Assembly (NCBI GenBank): GCA_013399115.1 | Contig: VXAA01007264.1 | Span: 294,344-358,343 of the forward strand | DNA: 64,000 nucleotides | Source: Anseranas semipalmata | Taxonomy: Eukaryota > Chordata > Aves > Anseriformes > Anseranatidae | Reading direction: 5' to 3' | Part shown: one piece after another, positions 26,490-36,600 of the stretch | Layout: each line of letters opens with the position of its first letter | Numbering within the stretch: position 1 is the stretch's first letter | Translations under genes and position numbers: made by a program | The notes under the pieces: generated by a model | Databases searched by the model: none | The model's input: the letters and a program-made list of their open reading frames with translations, nothing else | Told to the model about the DNA's origin: nothing

Positions 26490-28331
26490 GTCCTTAGTAA
26501 TTCAAAATTACTGGGAGACAATAAAAAGGGGTTTTTTAGATATGTGAACAGAAAAAGGAGGACCAAAGAAAACATAGGTCTGCTACTTGATGGGGAAGGT
26601 TACCTCACAGACAAGGACATAGGCAAAGCAGAGACGTTTAATGCCTTCTTTGCCTCCATCTTCAACGCTGATGATGGGCTCCGGGACCCTGGGTGCCCTG
26701 AGCTGGAGGACAGTGACAGTGGGAATGATAAACTCCCAACCGACCCTGAACGTGTGCGGGATTTGCTGCTCCATCTGGATCCATACAAGTCCATGGGTCT
26801 GGATGGGATTCATCCCAGGGTGCTTAAAGAGCTGGCTGACGTCATCGCGAGACCTCTCTCAATTATTTTTCAACGGTCTTGGGAATCTGGAGAGGTCCCA
26901 GTGGACTGGAAGGTGGCAAATATTGTGCCAATTTTCAAGAAGGGCAAGAAAGAAGACCCTAGCAACTACAGGCCTGTCAGTCTCACATCAGTGCCTGGTA
27001 AAATAATGGAGAAGATTATCCTGGGAGTTATTGAAGCGCACCTGGGGGACAATGCAGTCATTGGTCCCAGCCAACATGGGTTCACGAGGGGTAGGTCCTG
27101 CCTAACAAATTTGATTTCTTTTTATGATAAGATCACCCATCTAGTCGATCAAGGGAAACCAGCTGATGTGATCTTTTTGGACTTCAGCAAAGCTTTTGAT
27201 ACAGTTTCCCATAGGATCCTGCTGGACAAAATGTCCAGCATACAGCTAGACAAAAACATCATACGATGGGTGAGCAATTGGCTGACGGGCAGGGCTCAAA
27301 GGGTTGTGGTAAATGGGGCCACATCAGGCTGGCGGATGGTCACTAGTGGGGTCCCTCAAGGCTCCATTTTAGGGCCAGTCCTCTTCAATGTTTTTATAAA
27401 CGACTTGGATGTTGGACTAGAAGGAGTTTTGAGCAAATTTGCCGATGACACCAAACTGGGAGGAGTTGTAGACTCGGCTGAGGGTGGAAAGGCCTTGCAG
27501 AGAGATCTGGACAGATTGGAGAGCTGGGCAATCACCAACCGCATGAAGTTTAATAAGAGCAAGTGCCGCGTCCTGCACCTGGGACGGGGCAACCCTGGCT
27601 ATACGTACAGACTGGGCAATGAGACGCTGGAGAGCAGCCCCGCAGAGAGGGATCTGGGGGTTGTGGTTGACAGCAAGTTGAATATGAGCCAGCAGTGTGC
27701 CCTGGCAGCCAGGAGGGCCAACCGTATCCTGGGGTGCATCAAGCACGGCATTGCTAGCCGGTCGAGGGAAGTGATTGTCCCGCTCTACTCTGCGCTGGTG
27801 CGGCCTCACCTTGAGTACTGTGTGCAGTTCTGGGCACCACAGTACAAAAAGGATGTAAAACTGCTGGAGAGTGTCCAGAGGAGGGCGACGAAGATGGTGA
27901 AGGGCCTAGAGGGGAAGACGTATGAGGAGCGGCTGAGGTCACTTGGCCTGTTCAGCCTGGAGAAGAGGAGGCTGAGGGGAGACCTCATCGCAGTCTACAA
28001 CTTCCTTGCGAGGGGGAGTGGAGGGCCAGGCGCTGACCTATTCTCCTTAATCACCAGTGATAGAACCCGCGGCAATGGTGTCAAGCTGAGGCAAGGGAGG
28101 TTTAGGCTAGACATTAGGAAGAGGTTCTTCACTGAGAGGGTGGTTGCACACTGGAACAGGCTCCCCAGTGAAGTAGTCACTGCACCAAGCCTGTCTGAAT
28201 TTAAGAGGCGTTTGGACTGTGCACTTAGTCACATGGTCTAAAATTTTGGGTAGACCTGTGCAGTGCCAGGAGTTGGACTCGATGATCCTTATGGGTCCCT
28301 TCCAACTTGGGATATTCTGTGATTCTGTGAA
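26490..28331 (+). mobile_element. CR1 non-LTR retrotransposon, 5'-truncated, well preserved
   Basis: CR1 is the main LINE family of birds; it moves by target-primed reverse transcription. Homology is recognisable from the in-frame codons just before 26544 ([13 protein letters not shown]) through the reverse transcriptase to the typical 3' end. That end carries the phrases ggagttggactcgatgatcc and cttccaacttgg and closes with a short repeated attctgtg unit. The upstream endonuclease half is absent, so the copy is 5'-truncated, as most CR1 copies are. The 5' limit is approximate, since a stop codon lies at 26472 and similarity fades there. It is inserted in sense orientation inside the TMIE intron. 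Confidence 0.95.
26544..28241 (+). CDS. CR1 ORF2 fragment: reverse transcriptase plus C-terminal region, uninterrupted
   Basis: 565 codons without a stop; the nominal start is a GTG inside the frame, which is open at its 5' end back to 26475. Reverse transcriptase landmarks are in order: [19 protein letters not shown], then [17 protein letters not shown], then motif [15 protein letters not shown] with the catalytic Asp at residue 213. Motif B is [11 protein letters not shown] (from residue 268), and motif C is FADD (residues 299-302) with both catalytic aspartates. The region after it ([43 protein letters not shown]) is the usual CR1 C-terminus. The apurinic-like endonuclease domain of a full ORF2 is missing, so this copy cannot be autonomous. 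Lack of stops suggests a fairly recent insertion. Confidence 0.93.
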   Translation: MNRKRRTKENIGLLLDGEGYLTDKDIGKAETFNAFFASIFNADDGLRDPGCPELEDSDSGNDKLPTDPERVRDLLLHLDPYKSMGLDGIHPRVLKELADVIARPLSIIFQRSWESGEVPVDWKVANIVPIFKKGKKEDPSNYRPVSLTSVPGKIMEKIILGVIEAHLGDNAVIGPSQHGFTRGRSCLTNLISFYDKITHLVDQGKPADVIFLDFSKAFDTVSHRILLDKMSSIQLDKNIIRWVSNWLTGRAQRVVVNGATSGWRMVTSGVPQGSILGPVLFNVFINDLDVGLEGVLSKFADDTKLGGVVDSAEGGKALQRDLDRLESWAITNRMKFNKSKCRVLHLGRGNPGYTYRLGNETLESSPAERDLGVVVDSKLNMSQQCALAARRANRILGCIKHGIASRSREVIVPLYSALVRPHLEYCVQFWAPQYKKDVKLLESVQRRATKMVKGLEGKTYEERLRSLGLFSLEKRRLRGDLIAVYNFLARGSGGPGADLFSLITSDRTRGNGVKLRQGRFRLDIRKRFFTERVVAHWNRLPSEVVTAPSLSEFKRRLDCALSHMV

Positions 28332-30162
28332 AATAAGTAGATCTGTGAGAGATGCAACAACCCCTACTCCATCTCCCAGGTCTGAGCAAACAACTGTGGT
28401 ATTAGCAGGCACCTTCTCCTTGGCATTGACCAATCTCTTCATGCTTTACTTGAAAGCTGACAGTCTCAATGTTTATCAGTCCCCAGGAAATGTGGTGTTA
28501 ATTTTCCTTGCAATTTTTTTTCTTGAATGTGAGTAGAGGATTTCCCAGCTCAGCTGAATTTCGGAATGCCTTTAGGAAAACCATGAATCTTGATTTAAAA
28601 GTGGGTAGAGAAAAAGCATGTACCCCATTCCTCCCAATAAATTGTTTCCCTGCTTTCTGTCACTGTTTAAATGCATGCTTATGTCTAGCCTGACCTTGCC
28701 TTGAGTCCTTGCCCAGCTCTTGGGTACCTTTCTGTCTGCTAGCATGAAGAGGTCTGTGCCATCTGCTGTTTGCAATGTAGCTGTGGCTGTGTGGGCAGGT
28801 GCACGGTGAAGTCCTGCTGCCCTGGAAAGCAGGGCAGACCCAGCCATGTGCTTTCCAGATGTGGCTGCATCACCCAGCTGCAAGCTGCCAACGTTGTGCT
28901 GCCAATAACGCCATATGGCTACCTTGCTTTACTTTTGTGAGACAAGTAAAAGCTCAATTACCCTCAGCTTGTTGCTGGCCCTCATAGAAGAGCAAGGACA
29001 AAAGCACCTTGATTGCTTCCCCAATTACAGATTATTACAATTTCCTGTTGTTTTCGGTAATTCACTACAGCTTCAGGAGTCTCATCCTGTTGTGACATGT
29101 AGGTGGCCCTGAATGAGATTCCACTACAGAGCATCCACAGCAGACTGCTTAAGGGGAGTGATATTTTTGGCAGCAACACTCAGCAAAGGGATAGGGGACA
29201 TGCTGCACTTTGCTTGGTAACTTTACACATCTCAATTAAAACACTAAGAAAGGTGTTTTATTACTTTCCTTTTCTCTTTTGTAATATGAAGACATCAGGC
29301 AAATCTTGTTCCTGGTTAACATGATCCTTCTGCTTAGGAGAGGCTGGACATGTGCAAGACAAACTTTTGAGAAAAATTTACACCAGCAAATGGTCTATAT
29401 GCTGGTGTTGTGCAGGCTCTCTGCAAAAGGCTTTTACTCCTGGTGAGTGAGAAATGCTCACACTTGGAACAAGAGAGATTATTCCTCTCTTTTCCTTGAA
29501 TTAGTCTCAAAGGTCTGATCCATTGCTCATGGTGATAGAAAGCCAGAGGAGATGACTGTTGAAATATACAGAAAGTTAGACATACACTCTTTCTCAGAGT
29601 GTTGACGCAGCATGGGGGAATCTAGTTAAGATAAGAGACAGAGCATTTAGAACTAATCATACAACATCTTCCTATGCACAAGTCTCTGCCTGCCTGCAGA
29701 CCCTGCTTCTTTCTACAAGGTATATAAATGAGCGTAAGTATTTAGATAGATTGAAAAGTTGAGCTTTTACTGAGCATCCTTTTATAAGGATGCCCAGGAA
29801 AAAGCAACCCGAAAGTTCATACAGACTATGAGATCTCATGCTTTTTTACATATGTTAGGAACCTATGGGCCAACTAATTTTGTGATTACTAGTTTCAAAG
29901 TCTCATTGCCCTTTTCCCTGAAGTTGCTGCTTTATTGTTGTCAGAGGTGATACATGGATGAACCAATGATCTGATCAAGCCTGTGAATTCCTAGTCTAGG
30001 CAACCAACCAATAGCTATTTCATTGTAACAAGTTATCTGAATCATGAACAGATTTGCAGATGGAAATTCTGAAATAATATATAGATTTAGCCATGAAGGA
30101 ACAATATGTCTTACTAGGAGTAAAAGCATCAGCTGCATCCTTAAGTCATGTAAAGAAGACAA

Positions 30163-30690
30163 GCTCATGAGGCCACACCTGGAGTATCGTGTCCAGTTCT
30201 GGGCTCCCCAGTACAAGAGGGACATGGAGCTCCTGGAGCGAGTCCAGCGGAGGGCTATGAAGATGATGAGGGGACTGGAGCATCTCTCATACGAGGGGAG
30301 GCTGAGAGAGCTGGGTCTGTTTAGCCTGGAGAAGAGAAGGCTGAGAGGGGATCTTATCAATGTGTACAAATCTCTGAAGGGAGGGAGTCGAGAGGATGGA
30401 TCCGGACTCTTTTCAGTGGTGTCCAGTGGCAGGACAAGAGGCAACAGGCACAAACTGAAGCACAGGAAGTTCTGGCTGAATATGAGAAAACATTTCTTTA
30501 CTGTGAGGGTGACAGAGCACTGGAACAGGTTGCCCAGAGAGGCTGTGTTGTCTCCTTCTTTGGAGATATTCAAAACCCGCCTGGATGTGATCCTGTGCAA
30601 CGTGCTCTAGGTGACCCTGTTTGGCAGGGGGGTTGGACGAGATGATCTCCAGAGGTCCCTTCCAAACTCAACCATTCTGTGATTTCTGTG
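30163..30690 (+). mobile_element. CR1 3' end copy, second sense insertion in the TMIE intron
   Basis: Starts near gaggccacacctggagtat and ends with gatctccagaggtcccttcc plus cattctgtgatttctgtg. It keeps an open frame to 30610 coding for the CR1 ORF2 C-terminal region ([45 protein letters not shown]). The reading frame that begins at 30044 includes unrelated DNA before the element. It is a different copy from the one at 26490-28331, with clear base differences and a different 3' end, so they are not a tandem duplication. Confidence 0.92.
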
Positions 30691-30697
30691 AAGGAAG

Positions 30698-30800
30698 CAT
30701 GGTGAAATAGTAAGAGCGCGGTGGGGAGATTTAGGAGACCTGGATTCAATTCTTGACCTGCCCTATATGGATTTGGATGAAAGTCGGTAAAAGCATAGTT
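30698..30800 (+). mobile_element. tRNA-derived or MIR-like SINE fragment
   Basis: Reads gaaatagtaagagcgcggtg, then ggagacctggattcaattct-tgacctgcc, then a decayed tail. The order agag-c ... ggagacctgg-ttcaat ... tgacct matches the head and core of MIR-type SINEs, including a box B-like ggattcaat. It lies just after the CR1 copy ending at 30690. Confidence 0.5.
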
Positions 30801-31385
30801 TGACCTCTTGTTCTGGATCTATTTTGAAGGGTTTACAGCATTCTTATCCTCATTGCTTTTTTCAGCTGGTGTCCATAGCCCTCGGATCTACCTACCACAA
30901 AAACGGATGACTAAGACATGGTGTCAGGAATCTCCAGCAATAACATACTGTTGAAGGATGACAGTACATCTTAACTTCTCCTGTCATTTTCCAAAGAGAC
31001 AATGAGTTTAAGCTGCTGATGTTCTTATATTCTTCCACACCTTGAAAAGTCGGATGATACTTCACAAATCTACAGAGTGGTAATGAAAATAAAACAAATG
31101 ACTGTGTTGTGCTCAGAAACAGCATTGACATATATGGTTTTAGGCAGTGTTTCACATTAGTTTTGGAGGGAAGGACATGCTCAGTTCTTTACAACAACTC
31201 AACTGAAGAGTAATAATTCTTTATTTTCAGGTAACTGAACTGCTTCGGACTGTGTGACTGTATCCTTCAGATGGGTACTTCCACTGATGTAAATGGCGCC
31301 AGGTTCCCACTGGAAGCAACCAACCTATGCTAGGCAGAGGGCTGCTCTAAGCTGAATGCTCTTGCTTTTCTCTCTCTTTTCCCAG

Positions 31386-31535
31386 TTATTACCCTGTGCT
31401 GTATCTTCAAGTGCCGGATTCCCCGGACAAAGAAAGAGATTGAGGCACGATATGCTCAACGGCAAGCAGCCAAGACATACGCAGACAAACTGGAGACTGT
31501 GCCACCCCTCAATGAGCTGACAGAGATCCCAGGAG
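31386..31535 (+). CDS. TMIE: TMIE coding exon with end of membrane helix and conserved cytoplasmic juxtamembrane domain
   Basis: This 150-bp exon continues the frame from 12438 and encodes 50 residues. It finishes the membrane helix (IITLCCIF) and then gives [15 protein letters not shown] and [16 protein letters not shown], the signature block of TMIE. The adjacent cysteines after the helix are in the place where lipid modification is described for this family. The three arginines whose human counterparts (R81, R84, R92) are hit by deafness mutations are all present, at the R positions of [13 protein letters not shown]; the first codon is CGG at 31415. The acceptor is strong (ctctcttttcccag). 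The donor is gtactt, clearly weaker than the donor of the previous exon. The exon ends in phase 1 with a single G, which can join either 36039 or 32006 in frame. Confidence 0.94.
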
Positions 31536-32005
31536 GTACTTCTCATGCCCTCTCCTGCACATAAGACCCTTCTCTTCTTTTGGGGTTGTTTTCTATATTC
31601 ATGAATGGACAGAGTTAGGTCCTCCCTTCATGTAAATAAGTATGGCTCCTTGGGCACAACAATAAAGATATTGCCATGATGTGGTAAACCCCTCCTATTC
31701 ATATGCACTTTTCTAAACCTGCAGCATATATGGCAGCAGACATGGTCATTCAGATGAAGGGGACAGCTTCTCCGGTAGTACAAGTCAGGGTTATTCCTTT
31801 GCAGTTCATGTTTAAATTTCCAGAGAGTACAATTCATCTTAAGGGACAGTTTCTGGGGTGTGTGTGGGGAGGTGTCAGTAGGAAGAAAAAGTGTTGTTAG
31901 AATTTCACATTGCCCGTAATTGGTTTGCTGCATTTGGATGGCCAAGGGTATTTCTGTCACTGGTCTCCACTCCTCTCACTCACCTTTCCTGATTCTGTAC
32001 CGTAG

Positions 32006-32112
32006 GCTCTACTGAAACTCTCCCAACTCTCTCTGGTCATGTCCAGTCCAGACCTCTCAACTCCCTGCCTGTGGTGAAAGAAGAAGATGAAATGGCCCTG
32101 CAAGGAAATTAG
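32006..32112 (+). CDS. Candidate alternative terminal exon of TMIE with a different C-terminus
   Basis: This segment lies in the intron between 31535 and 36039. It follows a long pyrimidine-rich tract (from about 31965) ending in accgtag. The leftover G of the upstream exon plus GC gives Gly, then 34 codons run in frame to TAG at 32110-32112. The predicted tail starts GSTETLPTLSGHVQSRP and ends PVVKEEDEMALQGN; it is acidic and hydroxyl-rich, unlike the lysine-rich tail of the downstream exon. The run VVKEEDE faintly recalls the VEEDE stretch near the end of mammalian TMIE, so it could be the true ortholog of the mammalian last exon, an alternative last exon, or chance. A possible AATAAA polyadenylation signal lies at 32914-32919. 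No transcript evidence is available here. Confidence 0.5.
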
Positions 32113-34289
32113 GGGACTGCCTTCCTGTCTGTCTGTCTATGGCTTCTTTTTTCCGTGGCTTCCTATGAGATCCATCATGCCTTGGACTCTTTGCTTCTCA
32201 GTTCCCTTTCTGCATTTCACCTCTGTTTTCTCATGAACTTTTAATGAAAGTCTTTATTTTTTTTTTCCTGTTTCCTGTGTCTCTGCAAGCCCTGTCGTCT
32301 GTAGCTTTGTAGAAACTTGGAGCTTCTTTAACTCACAACATGAAGCTTCGGTCCATGAAACTGGTGAAAGAGGCAGATAACATAATTGTGGGAATTTAGT
32401 CCTACACCAGCAAAATATAGAAATATGTGCTTAGTAGTAAGCCGTTGCACATACCTCAGTATTTCTGAAGTGTTCAGTCACTTGACTATGCCAGCACTAT
32501 AAACTGAAGATGGCCAGACCACTCTCTGGAGCTGAACCCAATTGGCATGAATAAGTCCTTGCCCATACTGTTAAATTCTCTTAACATACTTTAAAGTTAA
32601 GGGCCATCCAAAGGTCTAGTTAATGCTCTCTTGCAAATATAAGCAATCACATATGGAAGTACTTAGGATTGCAGCCTTCGACTTCCTGGCCAAAAGACTA
32701 AATTCTGACTCTGTAAGGACCAGCTCTCACTAGATTCCAGAGAGTGTGAGGGCTCATGCCTGTAGATAGCAGACAGCCAAATTCAGTCTTCTGCTACATC
32801 CTCTTTCTGCCTGGCTGTTACTTCCAGAAAAACAATTAATTAAGGATGAGAATATCCCAAAGAGACAGAAAGGGTTTTGGGGCAGTATTACGACAGTTTC
32901 ACCCCAGAATGCTAATAAATTTTGATCTCCTGTAAGCAGCCTTCACAACAAACAAATGTGTACACATAGTCCATCCAAAGGCTTGCTAGTTTAGTGTGGA
33001 TTTAATTGGGCCATGGTAAAATATTGCATCATGAACTCATGAATAAATCAGCACAGGAAAGCAATATATGAGAAATCATCTGTACCATACAGCTTTTATC
33101 CCATGAAATATATGAGTAGTTGACTACTCTTTGACATTGTGAGAGTCCCAAAACTATGGTCCTGGCATGGTGCAGGGTGGGAACCTAGTGGATAACGTTG
33201 CTGAGTGGCTGCAGAAGTCTGTAATGGCTTCTGAATACATGTGCTCTGAATCTCCTTGTCCTCTGTGGGCAGATATAACTCTGACCAAGTTGCCCTGAAG
33301 GAACTGTAACTGGGGTGCAGTTGATCTATCCACAAATTCACTATCCACATTAGGGAGAAGTCTGCATCAGCACTAGTTGTCTAGATTTATTCCTTTATCC
33401 ACAGTGAAAAATAAAAAGGATGTGATTCCTTTCAGAGTAGGAGAGATAAATTGTGCCTTAAAAATGCCTGTATGTCTCCAGTCCTGGGGACCCGAAGGGC
33501 CTGACTCAGCTGTCAGTGCCTAAATGGTAGATGCAAAAGCTATGTGCACTCAAACCTCCTTCTGAGATTGGTGTGAATCCTGTCCTCAGAAGGGTTTCAC
33601 TTTGGGATTTAGACATTACAATGGAAAGTACACAAACCTTCAGGCTTCATCTCCATGCTATTATTCTTGTCTGTACAGGGTGTGATGGTCTGCCATGCTG
33701 CTCCATTGACATTTGGCAACCCACCCTGATTTATGTGGTCATGAAATATTATGTATGTATTCATTGACTATTTATGTACTTACACTGTGACAGCCCTCAG
33801 TAGACCTGGTCAAGGCCAAAGAGACAACCTGAATTATTTTAATTACTGAGTGGCCATTAAATGCTTTAAAGATTTCTGTGAGTGTCAAATGCTATTAATC
33901 ATGAATATATTACAATGGCTAAATACTCTCATTTCTTGGCAGTCTTTGACTCTATTTCACATTCACTGTGACGGAATATTGTAACTGTCAAATGACCTTC
34001 CATGCACTTTTCTGAGTGTCATACATGGCAAGCCCTTTTTTTGGACATAAAAGAAAATGGACTTTAGGGTTCAGTGCATAAAGTGTTATATATAACTTAA
34101 TTCATTTATGCTCTGTCTCCCAGTATGTGGGAGGGGTACAGGCAGAACTGGGCCCTTGCTATGAGTGGAGATGTATTGTCTGGGTCCGTGGCCTGGGATA
34201 TCTTCAAATATTCTGGTCTGAGGCAGCTCTAGCTGACTTTCTGGGGAGTTCATCTTGTTCCTACTACATTTCTCCATGAAGCAGACATG

Positions 34290-34345
34290 TTGGTTTTGTT
34301 TGTTTGTTTATTTGTTTTTGTTTTGTTTGTTGGTTGGTTGGTTTT
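34290..34345. repeat. G/T-rich simple repeat
   Basis: Interrupted TTTG and TTGG units in the last TMIE intron. Confidence 0.88.
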
Positions 34346-35581
34346 CTCTCCTCTTATCATATGAGATGTCAGGATTTCCCCCATTGTTGTAAAAAGGAGC
34401 CTGCATTGTTCCATTCCCATCTGTACGTACAAATGAATTACCAGTTCCCAAGGTCAAAGGATAACATTTCATATTAGTGGGCAGGCTGAAAGAATATTTT
34501 AGGTAAACATAACAAATAGGTTTGATTCACCCCTGCAATACATTGCTGCAACCTGAAAGTGACACTACAGATATCCGTAGCAGGGATGTTTGGGGCCACT
34601 CAAATAGATGGGAGTCCAATGGCTCCACGTAAGGGTTGAGATATCTCACCAAAGGATCACCCCTTACCAAATTACCTCCTGAGCCAGTTCGCTGTCATCT
34701 TTCCTTAGCATGTGACAAACGTGAAGTAATTTAACTTAGCCTAGGTGTCAGCTGAAGTAAGCTAAACAGTGACCAATAATCCTCCAAATGCTGAGGTCAC
34801 TCCCAGGTCATTCCTACATCTTGGCTGAGCTTAATTATTAAGTTGTGTTAATGTGGTTATCTATTTACATTTCTGAGTCCTACAATGGGTCTTTTCAGGA
34901 AAGAAGGTCATAGGAAACTTAGCACATTTTCACCTGCTTTTTCAAAACTTTATACCCTGTTGGTCATGAGCAAAGAAAAAAAGTTCTGTAAGAAATATAT
35001 GAAATCTGATCTGTGGTTGAATGTCATGTTGCAGCTTGAAATGAGAGTTCAGTGTATCGAGCTCTGAGCTCAGAAAAACTTTTGAGAAAATTAACCACTT
35101 TTAGTAGAAGTTAAAAAAAAAAAAGAGGAATTTTTTTTTTTTACAGTATCCTTTGTCAGAATAGTTGGTGTGCAGACCCAGTGTGATACTTGTGAGTCTT
35201 CTCACCTGTAATGTGGGCAACGAATCCAAGATACTCCTAAGTAAAGATATTCCAGAAGTAAAGATATTATAAACTTCCTAAAACTATTATGGATTGTGTG
35301 TTAAAACATAACAAAACAGAGCTAACTCTGCACTAAGGTTAATTGCTATGTGCCCATGGTATGTTGCTGCCATTAATTACAGTGGTGCAGGTAGGAAGTG
35401 TGACCGGGTGACCAGGGTGACCGGGTCTGGACAGGACGTAAGCAGAACCTACTTTGTAGTCCTGTGCTGGGCACGTCATCTTCTGCTTGTCTGTCTCTGA
35501 GAGCAAAGACCCCCAGCAGAATCTCTACTGTCCACTCTCAGCTGCATAAGACATACCCCACACAGGAGATTAAACAAACAA

Positions 35582-35643
35582 AACAAGAAAAAAAAAAAAA
35601 AAGCAGTAACAAAAACAACAAACAAACAAAAAAGAAGAAAAAA
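35582..35643. repeat. A-rich low-complexity tract
   Basis: A-run followed by AAC and AAAC units within the last TMIE intron. Confidence 0.88.
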
Positions 35644-36038
35644 CAGGCCAGGACTGAATTGAATTATATCAGAGAGGTTTCTGTTCCTTTGCCTGGAAGG
35701 AGACCACTCCACATTGAATGCCATTATTGGGAAATGCCTATGGGCTGTCTTTATAATGTTCAGGCACCACTTCTGACCAACGGGAGCTATTTTCTCCAAC
35801 AGAGCCACAACTCAGCTCTTGACATTACCAGTTCTGCTTTACCCCATTAGTCTGCCTTCTCAAAACAAAGACATGACAAGCTGGTAGCCAGGGAGGAAAA
35901 CAGCTCTAGGGACAAACCCCCAGCATTTTTCCTTTGTCCAGGATTTGCCAGCAGGGAGCTGGAGTTTTACCCTCTTCCTGGCTAGTGTTACCCCAAGTTA
36001 ACTGCCTTTCTGTTTTCTTTTTCCACCCTCACATACAG

Positions 36039-36355
36039 CTCAGGTGGCAGAAGAAAAAAAAGAAGAAGTTCCCACTGTATCTGGAAAAGTGGACAAGGCT
36101 CAGGGTAAGAAAGATGGATCCAAAGGCTCCAAGAAGAAGGATGGTGAAAAGGACCAGAAAGAAGGATCCAAGACAGAAGGGAAGGATGGTGCCAAAAAGA
36201 AAGAAGGAGAAAAGGGAGAAAAGGGCAGTAATGACAAGAAACAAGGTGGTGGAAAGAAAGGTGAAAAAGAAGGTGAAGCAGCAAAATCAGGAGGAAGCAC
36301 CAAAACTAATGGCAAAGCTGGTGGAAATGCCAAAGCCCCAGCAAAGAAGAAGTGA
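36039..36355 (+). CDS. TMIE: TMIE terminal coding exon, long lysine-rich cytoplasmic tail
   Basis: The acceptor is ccctcacatacag after a pyrimidine-rich tract. The leftover G of the previous exon plus CT gives Ala, then 104 codons run to TGA at 36353-36355. The tail is extremely biased: about thirty of 105 residues are lysine, with much Gly, Glu, Asp and Ser, and blocks such as KKDGSKGSKKKDGEK. Mammalian TMIE also ends in a lysine-rich tail, but a shorter one of roughly 35-40 residues after the VPG (known from memory); fish forms are longer. The tail is expected to be disordered and could bind acidic membrane lipids, as proposed for this family. A second AG five bases downstream (exon start at 36044) would shift the frame to an early stop, so 36039 was chosen. 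The open frame, clean splice site and family-like charge pattern support it; the exact tail length is less certain. Confidence 0.84.
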
Positions 36356-36600
36356 CCCTGCTAAAAGATGGTGGTGGCAGTCTTTTGGGGAGGACACTGT
36401 CAAATAGTTGCGGGTAGAGCATGGGGAGCAGATGGTACATGCTGTCTCCAGGTATTCAGGCTGTTGAGTGCCACAGGATGTACGGGTTTATTACTTTTTG
36501 AAGACCAGGTCACTGATTTTTTGTCCACCAAGAGAAAATCTAGCCATTTGGCTAAACAGTGGCTTGTAAATTAAAGTACTGTGCAGGGCTGCGTGATAAT
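36356..36600 (+). other. TMIE: Probable TMIE 3' UTR
   Basis: Sequence after the TGA has no further coding signal. A variant polyadenylation signal ATTAAA is at 36570-36575, and a canonical AATAAA at 37051-37056 is an alternative end. Which one is used cannot be decided from sequence alone. Confidence 0.4.
36570..36575 (+). terminator. Candidate polyadenylation signal ATTAAA for TMIE
   Basis: ATTAAA lies about 215 bp after the stop codon and is followed by GT-rich sequence (gtactgtgcagggctgcgtg), which fits a cleavage downstream element. The canonical AATAAA at 37051 competes with it. Confidence 0.35.

Larger units (their letters stand above)
12439..31385 (+). other. Large TMIE intron hosting several CR1 copies
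   Basis: An 18.9-kb intron with a gtaagt donor and tttcccag acceptor. It holds CR1 copies at 13462-13558 (+), 18247-18345 (-), 26490-28331 (+) and 30163-30690 (+), a weak CR1-like piece at 22335-22402, a tRNA-SINE-like fragment near 21795, a MIR-like piece near 30698, an assembly gap at 25443-25489 and several A- or T-runs. Stretches 13560-18240, 18350-21790 and 22410-25440 contain no gene I can support. The part around 22890-23110 is notably rich in TAATTA-type motifs. Confidence 0.8.
31536..36038 (+). other. Last TMIE intron, or intron plus alternative terminal exon
   Basis: A 4.5-kb intron bounded by gtactt and catacag. Apart from the candidate exon at 32006-32112 it shows only simple repeats (T/G-rich at 34290-34345, A-rich at 35582-35643) and no recognisable transposon. 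Confidence 0.75.

Noticed and set aside
26583..28442. Several - strand frames opposite the CR1 copy
   Set aside because: Antisense shadows of the CR1 reverse transcriptase frame.
35988..36333. Three - strand frames rich in Phe, Leu and Pro opposite the TMIE tail
   Set aside because: Reverse-complement shadows of the purine-rich coding tail.
35934..36407. 157-codon + strand frame overlapping the last TMIE exon
   Set aside because: A shadow frame of the lysine-rich TMIE tail: purine-rich DNA has few stops in all three frames.
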